64,000 nt of DNA from Liolophura sinensis. Its lineage: Eukaryota; Mollusca; Polyplacophora; Chitonida; Chitonidae. Position numbers and translations under genes: made by a program. Positions 22,793 through 33,841 of this stretch are shown piece by piece (the stretch's first letter is position 1; each line of letters begins with the position of its first letter). The stretch spans positions 246,001-310,000 of the forward strand of contig NC_088298.1 of NCBI RefSeq assembly GCF_032854445.1, read 5' to 3'. The notes beneath the pieces are model-generated. The model did no database searches. It saw nothing but the letters and a program-made list of their open reading frames with translations, and was not told the DNA's origin.

Positions 22793-23060
22793 CTGTTTAT
22801 TTATTTGATTGGTGTTTTCCCCACGACCATCCGCAGGTTGCTGACAGACCTTCCCACGTACGACCGGAGAGGAAGCCAGCATGAGCTGGACTTGAACTCA
22901 CAGCCACCGCATTGGTGACAGGATTGGTGTTTTAAGCCATACTCAAGAATATTTCATTTAATCGACGACGGCCAGCATTATGGTGGGTGAAAACTGGGCA
23001 CAGCCCGGGCAAAACCCACGACCATCCGCAGGTTGCTGTCAGACCTTCCCACGTACACCA
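22793..23060 (-). mobile_element. Two overlapping SINE fragments, minus strand
   Basis: 22793-22920 holds the tail, then skips to the middle and head of the SINE family in reverse (ATTTGATTGGTGTTTT, GACCATCCGCAGGTTGCTG, AGCCAGCATGAGCTGG). 22921-23060 begins again from the tail (GATTGGTGTTTTAAGCC, CGACGGCCAGCATTATGG, GCCCGGGCAAAACCCACG). Either a nested pair or a head-to-tail pair from one deletion event. Confidence 0.75.
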
Positions 23061-23139
23061 CACACTTTCTAACAACAACAACATAACACAACTTTTTATT
23101 TCTCATTTCATTCACAAAAACACATCAAACATCAACTTT

Positions 23140-23250
23140 AAGAAACGGAGGTGCTCATCCCAAGGCAGAAATCGATCCAGGCATCGCGCCATCCCCTTTC
23201 AATAATATTCCTACGTGTAGGGATGTATTTTTTAAAAATTGATGCACACA
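23140..23250. repeat. Short interspersed element, copy a (same family as 23581-23698)
   Basis: Shares CATCCCAAGGCAG, CGATCCAGGCATC, a CATCTC/CCC block, ATAATATT and GGATGTATTTTT with the copy at 23581-23698. The terminal repeats are degraded here. Confidence 0.5.
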
Positions 23251-23580
23251 CGCACAGGAAACACACAACACACCTGCCTACTTACCTTGCACATTTTAAT
23301 ACCATCCAACGCTTATTTACGCAAAATCACAACCAATAACCCACTACTCACACTTATGAAACTAACCTGCACAATTCCCGACATAGTTTACACATTTAAT
23401 ATTATTGCAGAGTTACCCTCTGCATGCTTTTATTCGCGTATAAACCAAGTCTTCTTACATAGTTATGACGTGTCTATGTTTTGCCTCTTTATTTACGCTC
23501 AGGGGCCATCAATTTGCCACCTATAAACCGTTAAAATAACCCACATCATGCAGACCATCTAACCCTATCACTTGTGCACC

Positions 23581-23698
23581 ATGAAAGTTGCAAAAACAGA
23601 GGTACCCATCCCAAGGCAGGATTCGATCCAGGCATCACTCCATCTCTTATACATAATATTTTTACACATGTAAGGATGTATTTTTGCAACTTCATGCT
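23581..23698. repeat. Short terminal-inverted-repeat element, copy b
   Basis: About 118 bp. The left end ATGAAAGTTGCAAAAAC and the right end, read inward as GCATGAAGTTGCAAAAAT, are inverted repeats. On the minus strand GGATCGAATCCTGCC resembles a tRNA B box. It could be a MITE or a tRNA-derived SINE fragment; the inverted ends favour a MITE. Confidence 0.5.
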
Positions 23699-23699
23699 T

Positions 23700-23757
23700 T
23701 TATTTATTTTATTTGATTGGTGTTTTACGCCGTAGGAAAACCCACGACCAAACTTCA
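23700..23757 (-). mobile_element. SINE fragment, minus strand
   Basis: Tail and 3' body in reverse (TTTTATTTGATTGGTGTTTTACGCC), then a jump to GAAAACCCACGACC. Internally deleted. Confidence 0.65.
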
Positions 23758-24212
23758 TGCCTGTCGTATCCATACATATTCCCCGATTCCCCAAATTCCG
23801 AGAGCACATGTCGCACATCAGCGACACATTACCCAACATTCCCATACCACAAGTAGCACATCCGCCACACATTCCCGACAGCAAAAAATCTCAACTCGAT
23901 AAGCACACCACCATCCTGCATCATACACGCTGTATTTCTTTAAGGGGACATTAGCCGACTTTTTCCAAGTTGTTTCCGACCATCGCTACGTGAAAGCTTC
24001 CCCTGGAGATGATCTTTTTTTTTTCCTTTTTTTTTGGAGGTAGGTACATTGTTTTTACACTGTCGCTCACACCTCATACATTCCAACGTTTAAAGTTATT
24101 ATACAACACCTAATTGCTACATAGTTCTTTCCCCTCGGCAATCGCCGATACAGAACTGCCACAACTCTACGTTTTTAACAATTTCACTCACACCTCATAC
24201 ATTTAACGGTTC

Positions 24213-24352
24213 GGGGCCTCCGTGGCTCAGTCGGTTAGCGCGCTAGCGTATGCGGATGGTTCTGGGTTTCCCCACCCACCATAATGCTGGCCGCCGTCGT
24301 ATAAGTGAAATATTCTTGAGTACGGCGTAAAACACCAATAAAAATACATACA
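24213..24352 (+). mobile_element. SINE, internally deleted
   Basis: Head GGCCTCCGTGGCTCAGTCGGTTAGCGCGCTAGCG joined directly to GCGGATGGTTCTGGG, then the complete 3' body to GTAAAACACCAATAAAAATA in several blocks. The B-box region is missing. A near repeat of the preceding host sequence (ACATTTAACGGTT) occurs on both sides and may be the target duplication. Confidence 0.8.
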
Positions 24353-24502
24353 TTTAACGGTTTACAGTTATTATACAACACATATTCGCTAATTCGTTCT
24401 TTCCGCTCGGCAATCGCCGATACAGAACTGCCACAATTCTACATTTTTAACATTTACCGTTTTAGAGGTAATTTACAACACCGATTCGCTACTAACTACT
24501 AA

Positions 24503-24640
24503 CGGCCGTACGTGGGACGGTCTGCCAGCAACATGCAGATGCTCGTGGGTTTCGCCCGGGCTCTGCCCGGTTTCCTGTGATGAGATAATATTCTTGAGTA
24601 CGGCGTATAACACCAATGAAATAAATAAACCTAACCGCCC
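24503..24640 (+). mobile_element. SINE 3' fragment
   Basis: Begins GGCCGTACGTGGGACGGTCT and continues through GTGGGTTTCGCCCGGGC to GTATAACACCAATGAAATAAATAAA in blocks. The head is absent. Confidence 0.75.
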
Positions 24641-25255
24641 ATGCATAACTTACATTCTAAAGTCTTCCAATGACTTTTTCTTGAGAATGTTTTTTTTTTC
24701 TGCGTCTGATTTCAGTTCGAATACTGTCCGTTAACTATTTCATATAATACCTCTCAAGCAAATGAGGCCCCTTCTCACCGCTGCCGAGCAGGGTCCACAT
24801 CTGATGAGACGAAAGGGGGACCAAAAGGGACCATTTGCTCGAGCACACTTCGAGTAGTACGGCGACATCTTCCTTCGTGAAGCATCGCCTGGGGTGATGG
24901 TCGGATAGGGCTGTGGAAGCTGGCTTATACTTGCTGCCAAATGAAGATAAGTCAGTTCTGAAAAATAATTCACCAATGCAGCAGTTATAAAATCTTTTCT
25001 TCCATTTAACCACCTATTTATTCTTCTACGTGTCTTTGAAAATATGTAAAATATACTCACCACGTTGCGCCTCCGGAGAGCCGGACATTTTCCCGTCTGG
25101 TGACAGTGGTGCAGCACCCATGCTGGCCAGGGCTTTGTTCACGTCTTCTTCTGTATCTGGAAATGAAGAAAAGCCATTTCGATCAAAAAATTGTCATCAC
25201 GAATTTGGCATATGTCCCCAAGACACAATTCCACAATAAAACTTTTATAAATAAA

Positions 25256-25372
25256 ATAAAACAATAAAACTGGTGTTTTACGCCCTATTCACGGATATTT
25301 TACTTATATGACGACCACTAGCATGTTGGCGAGAGGAAACCGGGCACAGCCCGGGGAAACCCACAGCCATAG
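25256..25372 (-). mobile_element. SINE fragment, minus strand (in duplication copy 1)
   Basis: Reverse of the SINE 3' body: ACTGGTGTTTTACGCC, GACGACCACTAGCATG and GGGCACAGCCCGGGGAAACCC. Lies in an intron of the recombinase-like gene. The same fragment is at 34350-34466 in copy 2. Confidence 0.7.
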
Positions 25373-26654
25373 TGAAACTTACTTTTTCCCCTCGGTAGGG
25401 AAGACAGGCTCCTTGCACTTCCCCTGCCCTTTTCCCTTGCCCTTGCCCTTATGTTTATCCTCTCTGCTTTCTTCGTCCGAAGACATCATGGCGTGCATTC
25501 CCCGTTTCAAAGGAGGATACCTGTCGATTACTGAAAGAATGCAAAAAAATATAGGGCTTCTAAACATTGGAAAACTTGAATTACATCTGGAACATTAAAA
25601 GCATATAATTTGGGTGTCTCCTATTAGCAGGCCGGACTCAATGCAGACATATCTGGTGCCGGATATGCTGGCTAGTTCACCAATTGTACTTACCTTTGGG
25701 TTCAGGGAGGGATTGCCTTTCTGGTGAGGATTCACGCTTCTCGGGAACCACTCCAGAGGTTGTAGGCTCCTTGTCACCCATGGCTGCCCCGGTCTTGCCT
25801 GCTATTTCCTTCGTGCGCGCCCTTCCCAGGTGAAGTGCATAGTATTCCCCCGGCTGTTTTCTCACTATGGTTCATGTCTCGGGAGAGCTCTCCTCTTAGT
25901 TCGGGATGCTTTGACCACATTTGAGTGGTCACCGATTTTCGAATTATGGTTGCGTTTATTTTCTTACGCAATACTCTGTCATAGCGGGAATTAATCAGGA
26001 TGATAATTTTTGTGTTGAGGAACCCTCTTCTCTTTGACTGGCGGACAAGCACTCACCGGTCTTCAGTAGATGGTCGCAATGACCGGATGTAATGGGTCAA
26101 CTGCTGGAAGACATGTTTCGAGAGAGAAAGATGCTCCGACCGGTGGTAGGAGGTCTTGTAATGCGCAACGCTGACAACCACATCCCCGTCCTGCCCCTTG
26201 CTGCTCTGAAGAGCGCGATTGAAATCGTTCCACGTCATATTTACAACCGCACCGGACCGTTGCCCAGTGCATAGCAGAATCCCAAATATGCCACCACGTC
26301 CAAATACAGCTGTATGCTAAGGGAACCTCCGTGTTGTCCAGTCAAGGTGGAGATGGCACGACGTGTCAGGGAACAATTATCACCTTTTTTGACGTTTTAG
26401 GCGTTACAAACACGTCAGCCTGTTTTACTGTCTTTTCCCATTTGTCGGCTCTTGACATTTTCCTGATGGAGCCATTCCATTGAGGTAGCCTCGGGATAAC
26501 GTCGGCGGCCCCCTCTACGCCATTCTCCTCACAAAATTTTGCCCACAATGCGTACGAAGACGTGTACGACATGATTGTCCCTGGTGCGAGCACATTCACC
26601 TTCATTTGCTGGTCAATCCACCTTCGAATGCCGACAGTATGCATGCATTGGTCC

Positions 26655-29600
26655 CCCGTGGGGTTTCTGGGGTAAAAAGAATAGGACCTCAGCCCTCTAG
26701 GTAAGCTTGTCGTGAAAGTCGACTAACCTAGAGCTCTCCTGCGGTGAATATAATAGGCTCACATCTTCTCGGTTGTGTGAGAGGCAACCGGGAAGCGACT
26801 TGTTTCCCGTGGGTTGCGACCTGTAATCTACGAGGACGGGATCCTGGTGGCTGATGCCGTGCTAGTCTTGCGAGATCCTCACGCCCAACACGCGACTTCG
26901 GCCCTTACTTGGAGAGGAATCTCACCTGATATGACAAAGATAAAACAACTCGTAAAATTATTCATTATATAGTACTTATTCCAATGAAGAAGAGCGAGCT
27001 GCAGGCGGCTTCTCAAATATTCATCAATAACAGTATTATCCACAGCCCTGTTGCTCTGCATACAGAGCTTCAGGCTGTGGCAGATCGTGTTTCATTGTGT
27101 AAAACAGTCACATTATGTTCGGTGTATATACCTCCAAACACTTCTTTGTCAGCTTCTCAGTTACATAATCTTACAGAACAATTACCTAAACCGTTTATTG
27201 TAATGAGAGATTTTAATTCCCATAACCCTCTATGGGGCAGTAATAACATAAATAATAAGGTCAAGATAGTAGAAGACTTCTTATGTAAGGAAGAACTGTG
27301 TTATTTCAATGGTGGTTCTAAAACCTATTTACATCCGGGTAATGGCACTTATTCTGCTATCGATCTCACTATCACAGATCCATCACTTCTCCTTGATTTT
27401 TCTAGGAAGATGCATGACGATCTTTGTGGTAGTCACCATTTTCTTATTATCCTAGAGCATATCACTTCTAATTCTTTACAACGTGTAGCTGGGTGGAAAT
27501 AAAGCAGATTGGATCGCATTTGAGATGTTCTGTGAGGCTGATATCACTCCAGAGACTCTCAATGCAGCAAATGATCCTATATTAAAATTTAACGAGCTTG
27601 TTTTACGAGCTGCCGATAGAACTATCCCTAAAACCTCGACAAATCCCAAATCCGAAAGCAAACCCTGGTATGATAAGGACTGTCCCAAAGCGATTAAAGA
27701 CCGCAAAAAGGCCGAGCGAAATTTCAATATATGTCCTACTGATATTAATCCACGTAGGACGTATATTTCAAACTAAGGCTCGTCGATTACTCAAGTCCAA
27801 GAAATGATCTTGTTGGCGGAACTTTGTTTCGGGCATTACGTCAAAAAACACCCATGCGTAAAGGTGTGGAACATGGTTCAGAAACTTAAGGGCAAAAATA
27901 ATGAAACAAAAGTTCAGCATTTAATAGATGGAGATAATATATTAACTTCTCCACCCAATATTGCTGATAAACTAGCTGAGACAATTTTAAAGAAATCTTC
28001 CTTTGGGAATTATAGTAAAAAAATTCCAACATATGAAAAACCAGAAGGAGGAAAATTAAATTGCCCTTTTCTTCTAAGAATTTAGAAGATTATAATCATC
28101 CTTTTAATATCGAGGAACTTAAGACTGCATTAAGAAAGGCCCACGATACTGCCCGTGGTCTGATAACGTATATTATAAGTTTCTAAATCATTTACCACCT
28201 GAGCCACTGGAGACTGCCTTGGGCTTGCTTAATGATATTTGGATAACTGTAATTTTCCACCATAATGGAGGGAGGCCTGTATTATCCCGGTCCCTAGACC
28301 GGGTAAGGATCATAAAGATCCAAATAATTACCGTCCCATAGCTCTTACCAGCTGCTTCTGTAAGACTATGGATTAATGATATTACTTGTTAGGTTTCTTG
28401 AAACCAACAAGTTACTTTCCGATATTCAATGTGGTTTTCGGCAAGGTATATCTACCATGGATCACCTTGTTCGATTCGTAATCTTTTTTCGCCATGGATT
28501 CATCAATAACGAACATGTGGTGTCCATATTTTTTGACCTTGAAAAGGCCTACGACACCACATGGAAATATGGTATTATAAAATACCTCACGGATATGGGT
28601 CTTCAAGGTCGTTACCTATATTTATATCAATTTTTATCTGATCTTGTGTTTAAGTTACGAGTTGGGTCCACTCTTTCTGACTCTAATGCGCAGGAAATTG
28701 GTGTACTCCAGGGTAGCATTCTATCACCAACTCTGTTTAGCATAAAAATAAATAGCCTTAGCAAAAACATTAACATGTGGCACAGAGGGTTTCTTTATAC
28801 GTGGATGATTTCCTTATATGCTACAGAGCTAAGAATATGAATAATATCGAACGTCAGTTGCAGCTTTTTCTCAATAAAATCGAGAGATGGGCAACTGAAA
28901 ACGGTTTTAGATTTTCAACGTCTAAAACCGTTTGGTATGCATTTTTATAATAAACGGAAACTTCATCTTGACCCTGAGCTTAATTTTTGCGGTGAACAGA
29001 TTAAAAGTGTTGGAGAAACCAAATTTTTAGGTATAATATTTGACAGTAAACTATCTTTTATACCTCATATTAAAATGCTTAAGGCTAATGTACAAAGGCT
29101 CTCGATATAATTAAGGTCGTGTCTAGCAACGATTGGGGTGCTGATGGATCAGTTTTACTTAATTTATGTCGTTCTCTGGTGAGGTCTAAATTGGACTATG
29201 GGTCCATCATTTACGGTTCCCGCTAGGAAGTCGTATATTAAAATGTTGGATCCTGTTCATCACCAAGGTTTGAGGCTCAGCCTTGGTGCTTTTAGAACCT
29301 CCCCTGTAGAAAGTTTATTCGTAGAGGCAAATGAGCCATCTTTATATCCCCGACGTGTAAAACTGAGCCTTCAATATGCTACTAAGCTTAAAGCTCATCC
29401 AACAAACCCTGCCTACGACTGTGTTTTCAATCCATTATATGTAGAGAAACATACTAAATGTCCTAACAAGATCCCTCCGCTCGGTCTTCGTATACGGGAC
29501 CATATTGTGGGTGCTAACCTTAAGCTGGAGGACATAGCTCCAGTGTCTTTTCCGGAGTCCCCTCCCTGGCTTCCTCCACGCTGTCAACTAATATTTGATC

Positions 29601-30694
29601 TACGTAAATATCATAAATCAAGTACAAATTCTCTTATAATTCAGCAAGGTTTTGCTGAAATCAAGGCTGATTATATGGATTATGAATTTATATATACTGA
29701 GGGGTCAGAGGATGGGAACAGGGTTGCGGCAGCGGCTGTCTTATAAAATGAAGGTGACAAACGAAGAGAAGTGACCCGCTGACCTATCTTTTCTGCATAG
29801 GGCAGAGCTATACTCCTCGGCTTATCATATGTTTCCTCTGGGCATGCCCAGAGGGCCGTGATATGCAGCGACTCGCTGTCTTGCCTTTTGGCAATTCAGA
29901 ATAAATTTAAAAATCCATTGATACTTGAGATCATAGCCAAACATAAAAAGAAATAATTAAAAGGAGGTAAAGATATTATATTCTGTTGGATACCAAGTCA
30001 CACTGACATCCATGGAAACACAGTTGTGGACAGGGAGGCGAAAGCTGCCCTGTATAAACCTATATCTCGGGTTAAAATCCCGTATACTGTCATAACGTCT
30101 AATATTCTTAAATATATTCGTCGCCTGTGCCAGGGTGAATGGGACTTGCAGATCCATAATAAATTGCATGCTATTCATCCCGTCATTGGCTATAATACCT
30201 ATACTTACCAAATGTCTCGTAGAGACCAAATAGTTTTAACAAGGTGTTGTGTTGGGCATTCTCATCTAACACACAATTTCATGTTAGATGGGGGCAGTGC
30301 TCCCGAGTGTGTTGAAAGTGATGCAGAATACGGCATCAAAACATACTCTGGTTGACTGTGTAGACTTTGCTCATGTTCGGCAAAGGTTCTACTCAGTCAA
30401 CTCTATATATGAATTATTTGACAGAATCGCTGACGATGTTGTAAAATATTTGAAGGCCATTGGCCCATATCATAAAATATAATGTCAATTGTCTTTAATA
30501 TTTATAGATAAAAAGTTATAGCTTTCATGCCTGCATATACATATAAACATGCCTGTACTTTTTGTTTTATTTTTGATGTTCTCAACATCATTTCGAAAAC
30601 CTTAACCATCTCATGTTTTCACCTTGTTCTCGCCACGATATGGCTGAAATATTGCCGATGTGGCGTTAAGCCATAATCATTCATTCATTCATTC
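26655..30694 (+). mobile_element. I-type LINE B1, internally deleted, duplication copy 1
   Basis: Starts with the family's CCCGTGGGGTTTC 5' end and ends with GATATGGCTGAAATATTGCC, GATGTGGCG and ATTC repeats. The 13-bp target duplication CATGCATTGGTCC is at 26642-26654 and 30695-30707. Compared with the full-length B2, about 1.8 kb is missing at about 26915: the 5' UTR joins directly to the endonuclease region, so ORF1 and the ORF2 start are absent. It sits inside an exon of the minus-strand recombinase-like gene. Confidence 0.92.
26920..30481 (+). pseudogene. ORF2 remnant of LINE B1 (copy 1): endonuclease, RT, RNase H
   Basis: Collinear with residues of ORF2 at 58011-61706, from about residue 45 onward. 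Recognisable: SASQLHNLTEQLPKPFI, RDFNSHNPLWGS (the Gly of GDFN is changed to Arg), QCGFRQGISTMDHL, FFDLEKAYDTTW, VLQGSILSPTLF, a frameshifted YVDDF region, and an RNase H in which the first catalytic Asp is Glu (YTEGSEDGN). More than ten frameshifts or stops, for example near 27497, 27773, 28083, 28320, 28795 and 29745. The start is missing, so no ORF2 product is possible. Confidence 0.88.
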
Positions 30695-31821
30695 CATGCA
30701 TTGGTCCACTTTATATTCATCTATCCCCATATCTTCCGAACATGAGAATTGTGTTGTTCTGCAACTGTTTTCTTCCTTAACCCCCCATTAAAGGACTACA
30801 ACCAGTCGCAGAAAGTCTCCAGTAGGTTCTCAGCATGCGTGGGTACCACAGGTGGAGACACAATGTCTTTTGCCGGAAAATCTTTTCCTGATGGTGCAGC
30901 ACTATCTGGTGGACCCATTTCTGCTTCAGAATCATCTTTTCTTCCTGATGACGCATCACTGTCTGGTGGACCCATTTCTACTTCGGAATGTTTTGAAGGG
31001 ATTAGTGACCACGCCTCCACGGTGCTTTCCGATTCTGAAGACTGTGCGGAATCCTTCTTATACGACGTCGCAAGGGCCTTGGTTTCTTGCGCTCGACTGT
31101 CCTTTTCGGCATAAAACACCGCCATCATTTTGGCGAACTTCTTCCCTGTCCGCTTGAGCCTATGCTTCTTGACGGGATGTGTGTCTACACTCACGAATAT
31201 TTAATGGCACATTGGGCACGGTAGCCCTCTCCCCCTGGTTGCCTACTGCCGTGACTTCACAAATGCAATCTTGGATGGTGAAAATACGTGTATATCTCTT
31301 AGATTTCTGTTCAATCTCGTAAAGGGGTTCCCGCACTCCGGGCAAGAGGTTGTCCCTCAATTGTCTTCTGGGTTTTCTATTTAAGGGAAGATAGTAGTGC
31401 CGCCGCTTCCGGGTACACCGGGCAGCACGCCAGTCAAACTTGGAAGAATCAGAACATGACGATATTTCAGATGTCGGATCGGAAGCAATCTTCAAAATAC
31501 AAGCAAACAGAACCTCACTAACAATGTAACCTTCAGCAACACCAATTTATATTAATAACAACCATAATTATAGTAATAATGATATTATTATTATTAGTAT
31601 TTACAGCATTCATCATATTGATAATAAACGTAAAAAATGGACAAGAAATATGCAAGCACTTACCTTGGACTGTTTGGTCTCCAACACTATTAAGGACGGT
31701 TTGTCGAGTCCAGAAGAGTCTTCCTCACTTTCTGTGTCTGTATCCTTTTTTCCTCAAAATCTGTAGAGGCGAATAACGTTATGGTATATTATTATATTAG
31801 TATTGTTAATATATAACCTGG

Positions 31822-31943
31822 GAAGTTCTGTCAGCAAGCGGCGGATGCTCCTGGGTTTCCCCAGGGTTCTGTCCGGTTTCCTCCCACCACAATGCCCTAC
31901 CACCAAATATTCTTCAGTACGGCATAAAACACCAATTGAAAAA
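31822..31943 (+). mobile_element. SINE fragment a (copy 1 only in full)
   Basis: Starts GGGAAGTTCTGTCAGCAAG, continues GGATGCTCCTGGGTTTCCCC to GTACGGCATAAAACACCAAT. 3' body of the SINE family, divergent. Confidence 0.7.
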
Positions 31944-32004
31944 AATGCACTTAATAACCCTAATAAATATCACCTGTGGTAATACTATCACATGAAAACC
32001 TCAA

Positions 32005-32212
32005 GGTGTCGCTGTGAGTTCAACTCCAGCTCATGCTGGCTTCCTCTGCGGCCGTACGTCAGAAGGTCTGTCAGCAACCTGCGGATGGTCGTGGGTTTCC
32101 AATGGGGCTCTGCCCGGTTTCCTCCTACCATAATGCTGGCCGCCGTCGTGTAAGTGAAATAGTCTTGAGTACGGCGTAAAACACCAATTAAATAAATCAA
32201 TAAATACTAAAT
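32005..32212 (+). mobile_element. SINE fragment b (copy 1 only in full)
   Basis: Begins at the B box region (GTGAGTTCAACTCCAGC) and runs to the AAATAAATCAATAAATACTAAATAAATAAA-type tail. Only about 60 bp after fragment a. Confidence 0.8.
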
Positions 32213-32343
32213 AAATAAACTTCAACGTCAAATCGTGTCAATTGGCACTTACCCTGGACTCTTCGACAAGACTGGTTACGGGGAAATCCTATTCAAAGTC
32301 GCTTTCTAGCCGTCTTATACAAATTCTTTTCTTTTAAAGACCT

Positions 32344-33824
32344 CCCCCCCCCCCCGTGGGTTTTCCGGGGTGATGAGAATAGGACCTCAGCCCTCTAGGC
32401 AAGCTTGTCGTAAAAGACGACTAGCCTAGAGCTCTCCTGTGTGAGCCGGTGAATATAATAGGCTCACATCTCGGTTGTGTGAGGCAACCCGTTTGCCGTG
32501 GGTTGCGACCCATAATCTCCGAGGACGGGATCCTGGTGGCTGAGGGCGTGCTGGTCTTGCGAGATCCTCACGCCTAACACGCCACTTTGGCCCTTACTTG
32601 GAGAGAGACGGGAGGTCGGATGGGCCCGGTCCGATCAATCGGCTGGTCACGTCAAGCCCTACACTTGATCCAGTTATTCTTTCACGTTCTGTGATGTAAA
32701 GTTGGGTTTTCCCCAGGTGTTCTTGTTCGGGGTCAGTGTAGAAGGCGGTGGCTAATGGGTCAGTCGAGTAGATTGAATTTAACCTTTTGGTATAACTCAA
32801 TCTGTTCGAGCATACCTTGCGTGGATTCCCTGTTTTTATTCTCTGCTGGTCATCCGCAGAGGTAGATTCGCCCTTGTTGGCACTCCGTGGCGGGTGGGGA
32901 GCACGTACGGTGAAATTAATAAAATATACATCATGGCCTCGTCTCAACCTTCAACAGTCGTTGGTAAAAAAAGGAGAAATGAAATTCCACTAGAAATAGA
33001 AACAGAAAAAGATTACTTTCCTACATTTTTAGTTATATCCAATAAAACTGAAGGCAAAATGAAAATCAATCCATTCGTATTAAAAAAAACATTAGAAAGT
33101 TACGCAGGGACATTAAAACAGGTTAAAAAAATGAAATCTGGAAACATTTTGCTGGAAGTTTCCAGAAAACAACAATATATCAATTTGCTGAAAATTCAAA
33201 ATATAGGAGAGCAGCCTGTTTCTGTTTCTCCACATAATACATTAAACTGCTGTCATGGCATAATTCGTGACAGAGACCAAGACCTTTTCGAACTAACTGA
33301 AGAAAAAATAACTGAAGAACTAAAAAACCAAGGAGTGATAAAAGTGAAACGTTTTGTAATTAAAAGAGATGGGAATCTCATTAAAACAAACACATATATG
33401 TTAACTTTCAATAAACCGGCACTTCCGTCATCTATATTTATCGGGCCATATAGTGTAAGGGTGGAGTTATTTATACCCAACCCCACCCGGTGTTTCTCCT
33501 GCCAGCGGTTTGGTCACGGCAGGAGTCAATGCCGCAACACACTGGTCTGCTTTAGATGTGCGGAAGCAGGACATGAGGGATTTGACTGCACAAATACAAT
33601 AAAATGTTTCAATTGTCGCGGAGCCCACATGGCCTCTTCCAAGGACTGCCCTCTCTTCAAAAAAGAAAAAGAAATCATAACCCTAAAGTGTAAAAACAAT
33701 ATCTCATACCAGGAAGCGAAGCGTCTGGTCTCTGTCACGCATGGCCTTACTACATCTACGTATGCCAATGTTATAAGGAAAACCACTGTTTCTGTGGGGG
33801 TCCAAACGACTTTTACTTGGCCCA
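32344..33824 (+). mobile_element. I-type LINE B_a, truncated at the duplication junction
   Basis: Family 5' end (poly-C, GTGGGTTTTCCGGGG) and 5' UTR, then ORF1, which stops abruptly where duplication copy 2 begins. Its first 130 bp or so share private changes with B_b at 41183 (GTGGGTTTTCC, GACTAGCC, GAGCCGGTG). Further in, its ORF1 is much more divergent from both B_b and B2. Confidence 0.85.
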
Positions 33825-33841
33825 TTAACTGTTTCATATAA
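32933..33841 (+). CDS. LINE B_a ORF1 (gag-like CCHC protein), truncated
   Basis: Open from an ATG at 32933 (MASSQPSTVVGKKRRNEI) to the junction at 33824, plus a few junction residues (CFI). Matches B2 ORF1 through YFPTFLVISNKTEG, GIIRDRDQDLFELTEE, YIGPYSVRVEL-type FIGPYSV and PNPTRCFSCQRFGHG. It has three zinc knuckles (CFSCQRFGHGRSQC, CFRCAEAGHEGFDC, CFNCRGAHMASSKDC) and NNISYQEAKRLV. The expected role is binding of the LINE RNA. No stop or shift in about 300 residues despite strong divergence from B2, so it was recently intact. The C-terminal 110 residues are missing. Confidence 0.85.
   Translation: MASSQPSTVVGKKRRNEIPLEIETEKDYFPTFLVISNKTEGKMKINPFVLKKTLESYAGTLKQVKKMKSGNILLEVSRKQQYINLLKIQNIGEQPVSVSPHNTLNCCHGIIRDRDQDLFELTEEKITEELKNQGVIKVKRFVIKRDGNLIKTNTYMLTFNKPALPSSIFIGPYSVRVELFIPNPTRCFSCQRFGHGRSQCRNTLVCFRCAEAGHEGFDCTNTIKCFNCRGAHMASSKDCPLFKKEKEIITLKCKNNISYQEAKRLVSVTHGLTTSTYANVIRKTTVSVGVQTTFTWPINCFI

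Larger units (their letters stand above)
24737..32330 (-). pseudogene. Crypton-like tyrosine recombinase gene, decayed and interrupted (copy 1)
   Basis: Minus-strand exon-like blocks with splice signals. They include Ser/Asp/Glu-rich blocks near 32250-32330, 31680-31760 and 31195-31495 (donor GTGAGTG), and a block with a repeated EMGPPDS motif (30796-31194). The recombinase core runs from about 30790 across the B1 insertion to 25700. That core shows GIRRWIDQQMKV--MSYTSSYALWAKFCEENG (N-terminal core-binding-like), CTGQRSGAVVNMTW (box I arginine), VAHYKTS-H (beta-strand lysine), MNHSEKTAG-EYYAL (box II histidine and tyrosine) and donor GTGAGT after SLRPSTEDR. Further exons: 25379-25524 (lysine/glycine-rich), 25074-25158 and 24740-24990 (CFTKEDVAVLLEVC). 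Frameshifts lie near 26385, 26290 and 25870. A TAG stop occurs near 32298. DNA strand exchange is the family function; this copy is not functional. Confidence 0.65.
24731..33824. repeat. 9.09-kb direct duplication, copy 1
   Basis: 24731 onward matches 33825 onward almost base for base (offset 9,094, drifting by small indels). Both copies contain the same minus-strand tyrosine-recombinase-like gene, the same internally deleted LINE B1 and the same SINEs. Copy 1 ends inside ORF1 of a B-family LINE (B_a), where CCCATTAACT runs directly into the start of copy 2. TTAACT is shared at both copy starts, suggesting a microhomology junction. By eye the identity is very high, with scattered single-base changes. 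Confidence 0.93.

Noticed and set aside
32894-32932. Upstream extension of B_a ORF1
   Set aside because: The extension uses a non-standard start and lies in the UTR; the ATG at 32933 aligns with the start of B2 ORF1.
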